A DNA stretch of 64,000 nucleotides from an uncultured Rhizobiaceae group bacterium (GCA_937958815.1 CALGMR010000014.1:1-64000), one strand, 5' to 3'. Counted from the stretch's first letter, positions 52,166-61,387 are shown. A program made the numbers and translations. Notes: a model not told the origin generated them from the sequence alone.

Positions 52166-53002
52166 TCAGCCGTTGGCCGTTGCAGCTGACACAGCTGTGT
52201 CTGGCTTGCCTTGAATGTTTCGTGCCTTTGCAACCCGTGTGGGTATCGGCTTGGGTTTTACCTTTTTCTTGGCCGTTGATGCGCCGTTGATTGCTTTCGA
52301 CTTAGTAGCCTTACGGCTCTTGGTTTTCTCGCCAAAATTTCGTGCATCTTCGTGCAGCTGCTTGCTCGCGTCCAATCGGGACATCGAAGGTTTAGCTGTG
52401 AAAAAGGAAGAAATCGCTGCACCGACCGCGAGCGCCATTAAGCCGGTAGGAACAGGATTTTCTTTTATCCAATCGACAGTCTTTTCCGCGTGAGCCTTTG
52501 CATGAGTTGGTGCACGTTTTGCCGTTTCGCTCGCGGTTTCCGCAACTTCGGAAAATGTATCGCTTGCAGCAGTCGATGCAGCGTCAATTTTGTGTTTCAC
52601 ACCATTTACTGCTGTCTGTACTTTTGCCTGTGTGGCTTTGGCTTGGCCTTTAAGTTTGTCAGCCGTTTCTGAAGCGCCGCACTTGAGACCGGAGATATGA
52701 TTGGAAACGCGTTGTGCGGGATCTGAAAAATCTTCGTCAGAAACAGTGCCAGTGTCTTTGGACTGCTTGGCAAGAAAAAGTCCCGCGAGACCAATGCCCA
52801 CAACAGTTGCAGCAATTGGATTGGCTTTCGCCTTCTCGACCAGAAGTGCTGCATTGTGATTTGCAGATGCACCTCCATTTCCCAGGAGTCCGTTCACCAA
52901 TTGTGAAGGCTGCAAGTCGTGGTTGAGCTGATCGAAGCGTGCTTCCATACGTTGGCGAATTCGATCAATATCGTCTTCAATAATCTCAGTATCGACCGTC
53001 AT
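52166..53002 (-). CDS. DUF3618 domain-containing protein
   Basis: 278-residue protein. The N-terminal IEDDIDRIRQRMEARFDQLNHDLQPSQLVNGLL (read in parts) is the DUF3618 signature. A short hydrophobic stretch near 70-85 is followed by a long Ala/Lys/Thr-rich helical region (about 105-200) resembling LEA-like proteins. A second hydrophobic segment (ENPVPTGLMALAVGAAISSFF, about 200-220) and a Lys-rich tail complete it. ATG 53002 follows AAGGAGG, which lies inside the end of the upstream gene. Likely an envelope-associated stress protein; function unknown. Confidence 0.85.
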   Translation of the reverse strand: MTVDTEIIEDDIDRIRQRMEARFDQLNHDLQPSQLVNGLLGNGGASANHNAALLVEKAKANPIAATVVGIGLAGLFLAKQSKDTGTVSDEDFSDPAQRVSNHISGLKCGASETADKLKGQAKATQAKVQTAVNGVKHKIDAASTAASDTFSEVAETASETAKRAPTHAKAHAEKTVDWIKENPVPTGLMALAVGAAISSFFTAKPSMSRLDASKQLHEDARNFGEKTKSRKATKSKAINGASTAKKKVKPKPIPTRVAKARNIQGKPDTAVSAATANG

Positions 53003-53003
53003 G

Positions 53004-53384
53004 CTATATGGCCTCCTTAAGAGTGTTGGTACTCTCCGCAACCGATTTCGCAGTGCGGCGAGGGGCGAGATTTTTGGGTTTTAGATCTTTCTGAGCTTTG
53101 TGCATCGCTACAAACGCAATGACCGCCAATGTGACACCCACCAGCAGTGCTGCGAGCGAAGGCGGCATGATGTTGGCGAGCGCTGCAACAAGGGCTTGAG
53201 CGAGTATAAGCAAAGCCACCAAAGCGATGATCATGCTGGCAGCAAGTGCGATCAGTCCGTTTTGGGCTTGCCCCAGTTTTTCTTCCGCTTCAGCCCGAGC
53301 AAGCCTAATCTCTTGTCTGATCAACAATGAGCCATCAGAGAGAAGAGCTCTCATCGTGTCGATAATATTTTGGGGTTTTGTCAT
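53004..53384 (-). CDS. Holin-like (Phage_holin_3_6/DUF1469-type) membrane protein
   Basis: 126-residue protein with an amphipathic N-terminal region (IRQEIRLARAEAEEKLGQAQ, about 22-41) and two membrane helices (about 44-72 and 76-94), then a basic tail. This is the holin superfamily III-like layout common in chromosomal stress operons, not evidence of a prophage. AAGGAG lies six bases before ATG 53384. It is between a YqjD-like gene and the DUF3618 gene in one operon. Confidence 0.83.
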   Translation of the reverse strand: MTKPQNIIDTMRALLSDGSLLIRQEIRLARAEAEEKLGQAQNGLIALAASMIIALVALLILAQALVAALANIMPPSLAALLVGVTLAVIAFVAMHKAQKDLKPKNLAPRRTAKSVAESTNTLKEAI

Positions 53385-53409
53385 GTTCTGCTCCTTGTAC
53401 GTTTGTGCG

Positions 53410-53892
53410 TCACGACTGGCTGTTGTTTTTGAGTGCGGTTGCAACTGCAAACCCAGCCAATGCCAGAGTACCAAATGTCAACATAGGATTTTCCCGAACA
53501 ATGCTTTCTGCTCGTGAGGCCAGGTTGCGCGTGTCGATCTTATCGACCTCATTGGCAGCCTTACCGAGACCATCTGCAGCCAGCCGTGCGTATGAAGCAG
53601 TCTTGTTCATACCATCGTTTTCCAAGCTGGCGCGGCCAGCATCAATTGCTCTGCTGATTGAACGAATAATGTCTTCAGTCTGGTTTTTTCCCGACGCAGC
53701 CACTTGTTCAGCACTGTTTCGAGTTTGCTCGACGGCTGCTTCAGCAATGTTTTCCGCGCTTTCGATTGCGGTTTGCTTTGCATTGACCGCAGCGCTTTTC
53801 ACCTGCTCAACGGCCTTCTTTGTGGAACGACCAGCGGTTGCTGATGGCTTTTTGCTTTTCGAATTCTTAGTCTTGGTTGTTGACGTGCTCAT
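53410..53892 (-). CDS. YqjD/ElaB (DUF883)-like protein with C-terminal membrane anchor
   Basis: 160-residue protein. A Ser/Lys/Thr-rich start is followed by a long Ala-rich helix (about 25-135) and a C-terminal segment RENPMLTFGTLALAGFAVATAL typical of tail-anchored YqjD/ElaB-type proteins, some of which bind ribosomes at the inner membrane. ATG 53892 has GGAG seven bases upstream. It is first in the operon with the holin-like, DUF3618 and YihY genes and carries a sigma-EcfG-type promoter. The family assignment rests on layout, not a close match. Confidence 0.78.
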   Translation of the reverse strand: MSTSTTKTKNSKSKKPSATAGRSTKKAVEQVKSAAVNAKQTAIESAENIAEAAVEQTRNSAEQVAASGKNQTEDIIRSISRAIDAGRASLENDGMNKTASYARLAADGLGKAANEVDKIDTRNLASRAESIVRENPMLTFGTLALAGFAVATALKNNSQS

Positions 53893-53924
53893 ATCAGTCT
53901 CCATCTTTTGATGACTGTTATGAA

Positions 53925-53949
53925 AACTCACAACCGTGAAATGGGTTCC
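53925..53949 (-). promoter_or_regulatory. Sigma-EcfG-type promoter for the envelope stress operon
   Basis: On the minus strand: GGAAC (53949-53945), 16 nt, AGTT (53928-53925). One mismatch to consensus, 33 nt before the first ATG. Confidence 0.65.
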
Positions 53950-54091
53950 AATTTTCCAGAGATTTAGCAAAACAACTCAAAAACTAGAGATGGAAAAAGT
54001 AGCTTTGCCAGTTGGGTGAAAATGAAACCCTTTTAATAGCCCCTAGAGTTGTAGACACCTTCTTCCCTAATTTTGAGGCAAGGAGGCCATT

Positions 54092-54304
54092 ATGAGCAGA
54101 CCAAGATTTAGTGACGATTTCAAACGTGATGTAGTGCATCAAGTTGTTGAACGGGGTTATCCGGTTGCGGACATTTCACCGTGGTTCAATCACGAAAGAG
54201 CAACTGGAAGTGCAGGGCAATCTGGTAGAAGAACTGAAAAAATTGAAAGACCATTCCAATGTTGCGTCCGCATGTTCACAACAGATACGACAGATACATC
54301 ATAA
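54092..54304 (+). pseudogene. IS3-family transposase OrfA remnant
   Basis: About 30 codons from ATG 54092 (opening MSRPRFSDDFKRDVVHQVVE, then RGYPVADIS) match the start of an IS3-type OrfA helix-turn-helix protein. Homology then stops, the frame loses sense and no OrfB follows. TGTAGACACCTT at about 54051 may be the left IS end. The remnant lies in a 500-nt gap between the stress island and the polysaccharide cluster; nothing else is recognised there. Confidence 0.75.
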
Positions 54305-54388
54305 AGCCTTCCTGGAAGGCGTAGTCAAAATTTCAGCATCTATGATGAGATGAGCGATTTAGCTTTCCGGGTGATGTTTTCCTTAGGC

Positions 54389-55654
54389 TTATGGATTGCC
54401 CATTTTTGGATCAGAATCACTGTCTTCTTTTCTATAGAAACCCGTGACCATACCTGAAAGCAAGATTAGTTCTGCTGCCCACCAGCCCTGCCATGCGCCG
54501 TGGCTAATGGAATAAACCAGTGCTGAGGAAATGAATAAAACTGAAGCGAATGGAATATGGGCTGCGTCCAGTTTGAGTATTTTGCGCACACTCGCCAACA
54601 TAACAGCAAAAGTAGTTATGGCGCCCAAGGCGCCCAATTGTACCCAGATTTGTATAAAGCCATTATGGGGATGGACGAATAAGAAGGATTTATTGTTTGT
54701 AAAATAGGTCTCAGGTGCAAAAGTAACAAGCGTGCTGAATGGGATTATCCCCCAGCCAAACAAAGGTTTTTCAGAAATAAGATTTACGCCAATACGCCAG
54801 GCGTCCATTCGCAGACCAACAGAAGCATGCGTCGCAAAACGGTGGTCCGCTTGAAGGAAATAGTCCGACGCAAAATCCAACGCAAAAACCATTATCGGCA
54901 TTAAGATTGGTGTTAAACAGGTTAGATACAATACAGGTCGGCAGATTTTTCCTTGGGTTAAATGGAATAGGCCAATTAAAGACCACCCTATTATACAGAC
55001 CAATAGACTTGTTTCGCTGACGCTTCCTAAGCCCATAGAAAATGTAAGACCTAAATAGCCAAACATAATGAGTCTTTTGGTTGGTGTTTTCAGGCCTGAA
55101 TTCAAAGCCTGCCCCACAAGCGCGAAGCTGATCAGTATCAAGCAAACAAAAACACGATTGTAGAAACCCGCCAAATTGTTAATTCGATCAAGCTCAGATT
55201 CGCCCCAAGATAGATAGATAAGAATTGGCACCAGAGCCAGCATTAGAAGAAAAGTAGTGACAGGAAGGCAAAGTTGCACCGTTCGCGCTACTGCATCTTG
55301 GGTAATCAGAAAAGCAATAAATAGGGCAACGGCCTTAAAGTACAAATTATTTGGGTACTCTCCCATCGACATAATGCTGTAAGTCGCAAGCACACTCACA
55401 AAAAATGTAAGTGTGATCGCTATCGAATTGGGATTCTTGATGCGAGATAGAAGTTCTGAGGAATTTCTGCGGTTATCAATCCATTTAAAAATGAGACCGA
55501 CAATGGAAAAAAAAATTAGAACCGGAACGGTTGCTCGATTAGTAAATGGCAAAATCAGAACAACAGCGGTTACCCAACTGGCCAAGTACCAGCTTTGTAA
55601 GAATTCGGCGTTTGCCCAGCCTAATTTGGAGGTTTTGTTACCGTTATGATCCAT
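54389..55654 (-). CDS. O-antigen ligase/polymerase family (WaaL/Wzy-like) membrane protein
   Basis: 421-residue protein with 10 or more helices. The periplasmic loop with RMDAWRIGVNLISEKPLFGWG, then FVHPHNGFIQIWVQLG, is the Wzy_C/O-antigen ligase hallmark, including the catalytic-type His. It would polymerise or ligate surface glycan. ATG 55654 is chosen over TTG 55666. Its C-terminal 60 residues resemble the fragment at 61501-61773, indicating that a second copy once existed in this cluster. Confidence 0.85.
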   Translation of the reverse strand: MDHNGNKTSKLGWANAEFLQSWYLASWVTAVVLILPFTNRATVPVLIFFSIVGLIFKWIDNRRNSSELLSRIKNPNSIAITLTFFVSVLATYSIMSMGEYPNNLYFKAVALFIAFLITQDAVARTVQLCLPVTTFLLMLALVPILIYLSWGESELDRINNLAGFYNRVFVCLILISFALVGQALNSGLKTPTKRLIMFGYLGLTFSMGLGSVSETSLLVCIIGWSLIGLFHLTQGKICRPVLYLTCLTPILMPIMVFALDFASDYFLQADHRFATHASVGLRMDAWRIGVNLISEKPLFGWGIIPFSTLVTFAPETYFTNNKSFLFVHPHNGFIQIWVQLGALGAITTFAVMLASVRKILKLDAAHIPFASVLFISSALVYSISHGAWQGWWAAELILLSGMVTGFYRKEDSDSDPKMGNP

Positions 55655-55666
55655 ACTAAGGGGCAA

Positions 55667-57178
55667 TCACGCACTGTTGTATTTCAAGATTTTTACCGAA
55701 ACACCCATTGAGACGATACCCCATAACATCGCGGATACAACATTTAAAACCAGTCCTCCTGACCAGAATTGTGTAGCGCTGATAAATAAGGCACTTAATA
55801 AGAAGTTCACAACCAACATAAAACCGACCTCCGGCGATGCACCTGTATTAATATGGCTCCATCGTAGGGAACGTCTTGTCATTTCATAAAGTATTGCAAT
55901 GCAGAAAAAATAGCTAATGACGAGTGCTAGCGCAATGCCCGTCAATCCAAAATGATAATCCAACACCATTGAGATAATTGAAAATACAATGAGTGTTAGG
56001 AGTGTTACTATCGTGACATGGCCAGATTTTTGCCCCGCATGAAGTACAGAAATATAATGGGCAATGCCACCTTGCGCAGGCAGTGATACCAATAGGATTC
56101 TTGCATATTCGACAACAAGGTCGAGATTTTTCTCACTCAACCCTGACCAGCCATAAACTATTTCCACTGCTGTTCTACAAAAATAAATTGAAGGTACAGC
56201 AATCGCAATAGAAAGCGATAGGTTTGCATAAATCGACAGCCGGTTTAGCTCTTGAGCTGAATTTGTTTCTACTTTTTTTGAGGTTGAGCTCGGGGTGATA
56301 TTTAAAGCCCGAGCCATCCGTGGAAGCAGCACTACTGGAAGAATGGCGACGGCGACACCAAGAGGAAGATCAACCAATTTGATGCTATAGCTGAAAATGG
56401 CAATTGCCCCAGTCTGTTCAGAAAGAAATATGCGAGACAAATAGGGGAGAAGAATGAGAAATCCTCCAGCTAGCAAAGCTTGAATGTAGCGAAACACTAA
56501 CTTTGAAGTTTTTGGAACAGTCTGGATATGGTCCGAGGCAACAACTGATCTCGATGATTTAGATGACATCCATATTGAAATTAACAACATGACATAGCGC
56601 AATATCGCTCCACTGCATGCAGCAAGACCGAATGCAAAAAACACATGAGACTTTCCAAAATAAAGTCCTAACACCAATGAACAATTGAAAAACAACGTCC
56701 CAGCGGCAGCGGCATAGAATAAGTCTTTCCCTTGCAATCGCGCGGCAGCCAATCCCCCAAGCACTGTGATTGGAAACACCAGCGCAAAGAGAAACATGTA
56801 GGATGAGATCTGTTCCTGTTCCTCGTGAGAGAAACCTGGTGCCAAAACATCGACGGTGTATTGCGGGAAAATCAAACCGACAACGAGTGCGAACACGCCA
56901 GCAATTGTCAATGCAACAAAGCTGGTTTTCCAGAAAAATGCAGGGATTTTGGCGTTGTGTAAATTCGAGAATACTGGCGTTAGAACATAGATAATAGCTC
57001 CACCAGCAAAAAAGTTGTTTAACAGATCGGGGAAGGCTTGCAAGATAAACAGTTGGTCTGCAGTCCGGCTAGCCCCATACATTGAGGCGATCAAAAGATC
57101 CCGAAGCAGCCCTGCAATTCTTCCTGCGAAGATTAAAAGAGCGATAATTATTGCGGTCTTGATTGCAGCCCGGTCCAT
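55667..57178 (-). CDS. MurJ/MviN-like lipid-linked oligosaccharide flippase
   Basis: 503-residue MOP-superfamily protein with about 14 helices. The N-terminal FAGRIAGLLRDLLIASMYGAS and DQLFILQAFPDLLNNFFAGGAI match the MurJ/MviN pattern (arginines of the central cavity and the family PDLLN motif). In this setting it more likely flips surface-glycan intermediates than lipid II; a second MurJ elsewhere would be expected. ATG 57178 lies 13 nt after the dehydratase stop; the open frame extends to 57232. Confidence 0.85.
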   Translation of the reverse strand: MDRAAIKTAIIIALLIFAGRIAGLLRDLLIASMYGASRTADQLFILQAFPDLLNNFFAGGAIIYVLTPVFSNLHNAKIPAFFWKTSFVALTIAGVFALVVGLIFPQYTVDVLAPGFSHEEQEQISSYMFLFALVFPITVLGGLAAARLQGKDLFYAAAAGTLFFNCSLVLGLYFGKSHVFFAFGLAACSGAILRYVMLLISIWMSSKSSRSVVASDHIQTVPKTSKLVFRYIQALLAGGFLILLPYLSRIFLSEQTGAIAIFSYSIKLVDLPLGVAVAILPVVLLPRMARALNITPSSTSKKVETNSAQELNRLSIYANLSLSIAIAVPSIYFCRTAVEIVYGWSGLSEKNLDLVVEYARILLVSLPAQGGIAHYISVLHAGQKSGHVTIVTLLTLIVFSIISMVLDYHFGLTGIALALVISYFFCIAILYEMTRRSLRWSHINTGASPEVGFMLVVNFLLSALFISATQFWSGGLVLNVVSAMLWGIVSMGVSVKILKYNSA

Positions 57179-57191
57179 GCTAATGACGGAT

Positions 57192-59090
57192 CTATCTATT
57201 GTACGGTCGAAATTCGGGTACAAGGCGCTCAATCAAATTACTCATTCGTTCAAACGAACGATGCTGACAGGCATCTTGCAATTCATCAATCAACTCATTG
57301 AGCTTCTTAAGCTCAATTGTCGAGGCCTTCGCATGAAAGAAATCCTCGCCATCAATTTTATCAAGTTTTTCAGTTTCATAAAAAAGCTCCTCTTCAAGCT
57401 TTTCTCCCGATCTTATGGAACTGATGACAATATCAATTTCTTTTCCTGGCTGTAGGCCAGCTAACTGGATCATTCTTTCTGCCAAATCATAGATCCGAAT
57501 GGGACGACCCATATCCAGGACAAAGAGTGTTGGGCAATCGTCTGAACTCGTCTTATAATTATATGTAAACGCCTGCAGAACGAGAGATACCGCTTCGCGA
57601 ATCGTCATAAAGTAACGCGTCATGTCTTTGTGTGTGACTGTTACCGGCCCACCATCACGAATTTGCTTCTCAAAAAGCGGAACGACAGAACCACTCGAGC
57701 CCAATACATTTCCAAACCTTACAGCGACGAACTTCGTTTTTCCGTTCAATTGTGTGCGTGCCTCATTGAGCGCCTGGCAATACATTTCTGAAACCCTTTT
57801 TGTACATCCCATAAAGTTTGTTGGGTTGACAGCTTTGTCCGTTGAAATGAATAAACAGCTCTCCACTTCAAGCTCTTCGCATAAATCGGCAACATTGCGT
57901 GAGCCAACAATGTTGGTCATCACTCCTTCAAACGGGTCGGATTCAACAATCGGAACATGTTTCATTGCTGCTGCATGAAACACAAGTTGCGGCCGTGCAT
58001 CTTTCATTACGTGCCTTAATGAATCGCGCTCTCGGATGTTGCAGTAGCGGAAATGTAATTTATCCTCCTCCATAATTGGCGTAAGCGAAAGATTGGCTTG
58101 ATAAAGATTGTATTCGCTATGATCTAGTACTGTCAGATTTGCTGGGTTCATGGCGGCAATTTGATTGCACAACTCAAGGCCAATAGAGCCACCTCCACCC
58201 GTTACTAAAACGCGTTTTCCATTTATCAACTCTGCGACTTGCGGATTTTTTGAATGTACAACATCACGAAACAGAAGGTCTTGAACATCAATTGGTGTAA
58301 TTTTTTGGACCTCTGAACCGACTTCAACGGAAGCAATTTCAAAGCGTGAAATTACTACGCCGTGAGACCTGATGACTGAAATCAACGATGGTTCTTCTTT
58401 GTCCAGGGCGGCGAGGAGATTGCGATTTGAAACAATTAGTTGTCGAGGCAACCGACCTTCACGGTCAAGCTGAGTAAGTATCAAATCTATGTTCTTGACC
58501 TCACCCAGATAAGGCACGTTCAAGATTGAAAGCCCTAGCTCTGTACTGTCCTCTGAAATCAGACCGATAACGTTGAAAGGTCTATTTTTATCATCCATCG
58601 CCGAGCGTAAAAAATTCTCAACTTCCATTCCTTGTCCAAACACAAGCGCAGACGGTCGCGAGGGATCATGGGTATATCTTTGTGTTTGCCAACGCACTAA
58701 TGAGCGATAGAAATAGCGTGTTCCTATCAGCAAGGCCAACTGCATCACACCATAAAAAATTGCAACGCTGCGTGGTAAAGGAAAAAACTCAGCAAACAGA
58801 AAGCTGAAAAACACAAGAACTCCCAACATGAAAACAGATATCATGAGCAGGCGGTTCACATCGCTTGATGAGAGGTGCTGCCATCTCGCTTGGCCGACAC
58901 TAAAAAGACGAGCACCCACAGCATAGGCAACTATCAAAAGCCCCAAAGCTTTGAAAAATATGCTGACGTGGCCAGATAATGATGGGTCTAACAAACGTAA
59001 TAGAAACGAAGAATATAAGGCTACAACCACACTTACGAGGTCGATCGCTTTGACGAGAGGTCGCCTGAAATAAAAAAGCTTACTTTTCAT
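57192..59090 (-). CDS. WbpM/CapD/PglF-type nucleotide-sugar 4,6-dehydratase (membrane-anchored)
   Basis: 632-residue enzyme with four N-terminal helices (about 10-110), a CoA-binding-like Rossmann domain (about 145-260) and the SDR catalytic domain (about 290-580). RVLVTGGGGSIGLELC is the NAD(P) motif. The active site shows STDKAVNPTNFMGCTK, where Met replaces the usual Tyr (M-X3-K), the SMK form of full-length WbpM-type dehydratases. It converts UDP-GlcNAc to the 4-keto-6-deoxy sugar, an entry step for QuiNAc, bacillosamine or legionaminate-type sugars. It overlaps asnB by one base. Confidence 0.92.
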   Translation of the reverse strand: MKSKLFYFRRPLVKAIDLVSVVVALYSSFLLRLLDPSLSGHVSIFFKALGLLIVAYAVGARLFSVGQARWQHLSSSDVNRLLMISVFMLGVLVFFSFLFAEFFPLPRSVAIFYGVMQLALLIGTRYFYRSLVRWQTQRYTHDPSRPSALVFGQGMEVENFLRSAMDDKNRPFNVIGLISEDSTELGLSILNVPYLGEVKNIDLILTQLDREGRLPRQLIVSNRNLLAALDKEEPSLISVIRSHGVVISRFEIASVEVGSEVQKITPIDVQDLLFRDVVHSKNPQVAELINGKRVLVTGGGGSIGLELCNQIAAMNPANLTVLDHSEYNLYQANLSLTPIMEEDKLHFRYCNIRERDSLRHVMKDARPQLVFHAAAMKHVPIVESDPFEGVMTNIVGSRNVADLCEELEVESCLFISTDKAVNPTNFMGCTKRVSEMYCQALNEARTQLNGKTKFVAVRFGNVLGSSGSVVPLFEKQIRDGGPVTVTHKDMTRYFMTIREAVSLVLQAFTYNYKTSSDDCPTLFVLDMGRPIRIYDLAERMIQLAGLQPGKEIDIVISSIRSGEKLEEELFYETEKLDKIDGEDFFHAKASTIELKKLNELIDELQDACQHRSFERMSNLIERLVPEFRPYNR

Positions 59091-60916
59091 CAATTTGCCT
59101 TTTGAGGAAAAAAATCGTCTGGATGCAATGATGACGGTATGCGTTCGTCATCAATGAACATTCTAAACCACAATTCTATTGCTATAAGAGCTCTCAAAAG
59201 TCGTGTGTGATTTGCTTTTCCATCAACATGTTGGCCTAGCATGAGAGCAACCTGATCTGCTCTAAACAAATTTCTCTCCGTAGCCCTGTTACCGCACAAT
59301 AAGTCTCGCGCAAAATAAAATAAGTCACCCTTCAGCCAATCGCCAACAGGCACTGTGAACATTTGCTTTTGGCGATTCACAAGTCTTTCTCCCAACATGG
59401 GAACTAGAGCATCTTTAAGAATTGATTTGGTGCGCTGAGCCTTGAGCTTCGTTTTACCAGGTATTGTAAAGGCCAATTCAGCCATACGGTAGTCGAGGTA
59501 AGGAGACCGAACTTCGACGCTTGCCGCCATTCCCATTCGGTCAGGTTTCACCAAGTTATTTCCTTGCAGCAGAAATTTTGTGTCGAAATATAGCGCCTGA
59601 TTAATCGGATCCAACTCTTCGGCCTCATCAAATATCGGGCTAGCGAATTTAAAACTATTACAACCATCCAATGAAGTTCGCATAGCATCGGTATACAACA
59701 AATGCTTGGTGGATTCATCCAGCAACGAGATTGATGAGAAATAGTTGGCCGGATCAAATTTGCCCTTTTCCAGATCGGAAAAGTAGGCTGGATATTTTTC
59801 ATAACCAGCGAACAATTCATCTGCTCCATCACCTGACAATACAACCTTTATTCCTGTGTCTCGAGCTGATTTTGCCAGCACATAAGTTGGCAAAAACGAC
59901 ACATCTCCATGAGGCTGGTCACAGTGATAAACTGCTTTTAGCCAGTGATTAATGTCAGCGGGCAAAAATGGTGTCATCGTGTGTTGGGTGTTAAATCTAT
60001 CCGCTACTTCTTGTGCGAATTCAGATTCATCAAATCGAGAGTCAGGAAAACCAATTGCAAAGGTTGCCAATCGATCTTGCGTGAATTGACTAGCAACTCC
60101 CACAACAGAACTGGAATCCAATCCTCCCGACAAAAAAGCGCCGACTTCAACATCAGAACGCAGGCGGATATTGGTAGCGTCTTCTAGTAAGGTGAGAATG
60201 TCATTTTGAATCTCTAACTCTGATCTGTCTTTTCCAACATTATCAGTTGGAAGATTCCAAAATTGTGTAGTTGTGATCTGTCCATCAATTGTTACATCCA
60301 TTCGTGAGCCGGCTTCTAGCGATTGTATGCCATCAAACATCGTTAAGGGGTGGGGGACATAGTTGAACGAAAGAAAATGATGCATGGCTTCGAAATTGAC
60401 TTTACGCGGCAAACCGGCAGCAAGCAGGGACTTGATTTCAGAGCCGAACAAAAACCCAGCATCTGTTTTTGTCCAGTATAAAGGTTTGACGCCCAAACGG
60501 TCTCTATACAGCCTTAAAGTCTGAGTACGTGCATCGGAAATTGCTATGGCAAACATACCGTTTAGATGCTTGACAAAATCAACACCGAAATGTTCGTACA
60601 TCCGCAAGAGAACTTCAGTGTCAGAGTTCGTATCAAATTTCACGCCTTGTGCGCGAAGCATTTGCTGCAATTCAAGATAATTAAAAATTTCGCCATTTTG
60701 CACTAGCGCAATTGCTCCATCGCGTGATGTGATCGGTTGTTGCCCGCTGTCAACGTCAATGATAGCCAATCGCATATTTCCAACCATTGTTCGGTCGTTA
60801 ATTACAAATGCTTCATCGTCCGGTCCTCGGTGACGGATAGGTGCGCCCATTTTTCCCGCAAGAGCAACTAGTGAGGCTGAGTCGTGAGGGGAAGTGGCGC
60901 CGTAGATTCCGCACAT
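59090..60916 (-). CDS. asnB: Asparagine synthase (glutamine-hydrolysing), AsnB type
   Basis: 608-residue amidotransferase. After Met removal Cys1 is the glutaminase nucleophile (MCGIYG), so ATG 60916 must be the start and the five upstream codons are excluded. IRHRGPDDEAFV and the N-terminal Ntn fold (about 1-190) are intact. The ATP-pyrophosphatase domain has AFLSGGLDSSSVVG and VVLSGDGADELFAGY. In polysaccharide loci such enzymes may amidate uronic acids instead of making asparagine. It leads the ligase-flippase-dehydratase run and has a 106-nt leader before a palindrome at 61024. Confidence 0.92.
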   Translation of the reverse strand: MCGIYGATSPHDSASLVALAGKMGAPIRHRGPDDEAFVINDRTMVGNMRLAIIDVDSGQQPITSRDGAIALVQNGEIFNYLELQQMLRAQGVKFDTNSDTEVLLRMYEHFGVDFVKHLNGMFAIAISDARTQTLRLYRDRLGVKPLYWTKTDAGFLFGSEIKSLLAAGLPRKVNFEAMHHFLSFNYVPHPLTMFDGIQSLEAGSRMDVTIDGQITTTQFWNLPTDNVGKDRSELEIQNDILTLLEDATNIRLRSDVEVGAFLSGGLDSSSVVGVASQFTQDRLATFAIGFPDSRFDESEFAQEVADRFNTQHTMTPFLPADINHWLKAVYHCDQPHGDVSFLPTYVLAKSARDTGIKVVLSGDGADELFAGYEKYPAYFSDLEKGKFDPANYFSSISLLDESTKHLLYTDAMRTSLDGCNSFKFASPIFDEAEELDPINQALYFDTKFLLQGNNLVKPDRMGMAASVEVRSPYLDYRMAELAFTIPGKTKLKAQRTKSILKDALVPMLGERLVNRQKQMFTVPVGDWLKGDLFYFARDLLCGNRATERNLFRADQVALMLGQHVDGKANHTRLLRALIAIELWFRMFIDDERIPSSLHPDDFFPQKAN

Positions 60917-61023
60917 AAGGAATTTTTCCAAATCAATTTGAAGTCGCTTTTGCGATTATGGCGCGAGTGAGTGCTTGCTCAGACGCGTACACTTATATTG
61001 AGATTCTATAGGCTTTCAACCAG

Positions 61024-61040
61024 ATTCGATATCATCGAAT
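61024..61040. repeat. Palindrome ATTCGAT-ATC-ATCGAAT upstream of asnB, possible operator
   Basis: Perfect 7-bp arms with a three-base centre, 108 nt upstream of the asnB start on the minus strand. Its symmetry and position fit a dimeric repressor or activator site for the polysaccharide operon. No T-run adjoins it. Confidence 0.4.
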
Positions 61041-61247
61041 TGACATTTTAACACTTTAGATGCGCCCAGTATTTTGCGCACTGTTCGGGATCAGTGCCTA
61101 ACGGACAGATTGGTTTGATTGAATAAGAGAGTGATTTTGGCTCATCTTCACCACGTAGGAGTGAAGAATGAGACATACACTCGAACGCCATATATTACCG
61201 ACAGGGGGTGCTTGCACCACTGAGATGCCGATGCGGCGGATTGCACG

Positions 61248-61365
61248 GTGAAAGACATCCGCCGCAAGACACGCAAGCGGCATTTGTCTGAAGACAAAAT
61301 CCGCATCATGCTTGCTGGGTTGCGCGGCGAGAATACAATTGTTGAACTGTGCCGTTCACTGCCCG
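61248..61365 (+). pseudogene. IS3-family OrfA fragment (type A)
   Basis: An open stretch reads VKDIRRKTRKRHLSEDKIRI, then MLAGLRGENTIVELCR, the opening of an IS3-family OrfA helix-turn-helix protein. It breaks off after about 37 codons with no OrfB. The 860-nt gene-free region 60917-61777 otherwise holds a second IS fragment on the opposite strand, a palindrome and a truncated gene. Confidence 0.75.
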
Positions 61366-61387
61366 GCAGGCGATTGCAAAGCAAATG

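Noticed and set aside
53004..53384. Prophage, suggested by a holin-like protein
   Set aside because: No lysin, capsid, portal or integrase genes nearby. Holin-superfamily-III-like proteins are common in chromosomal stress operons.
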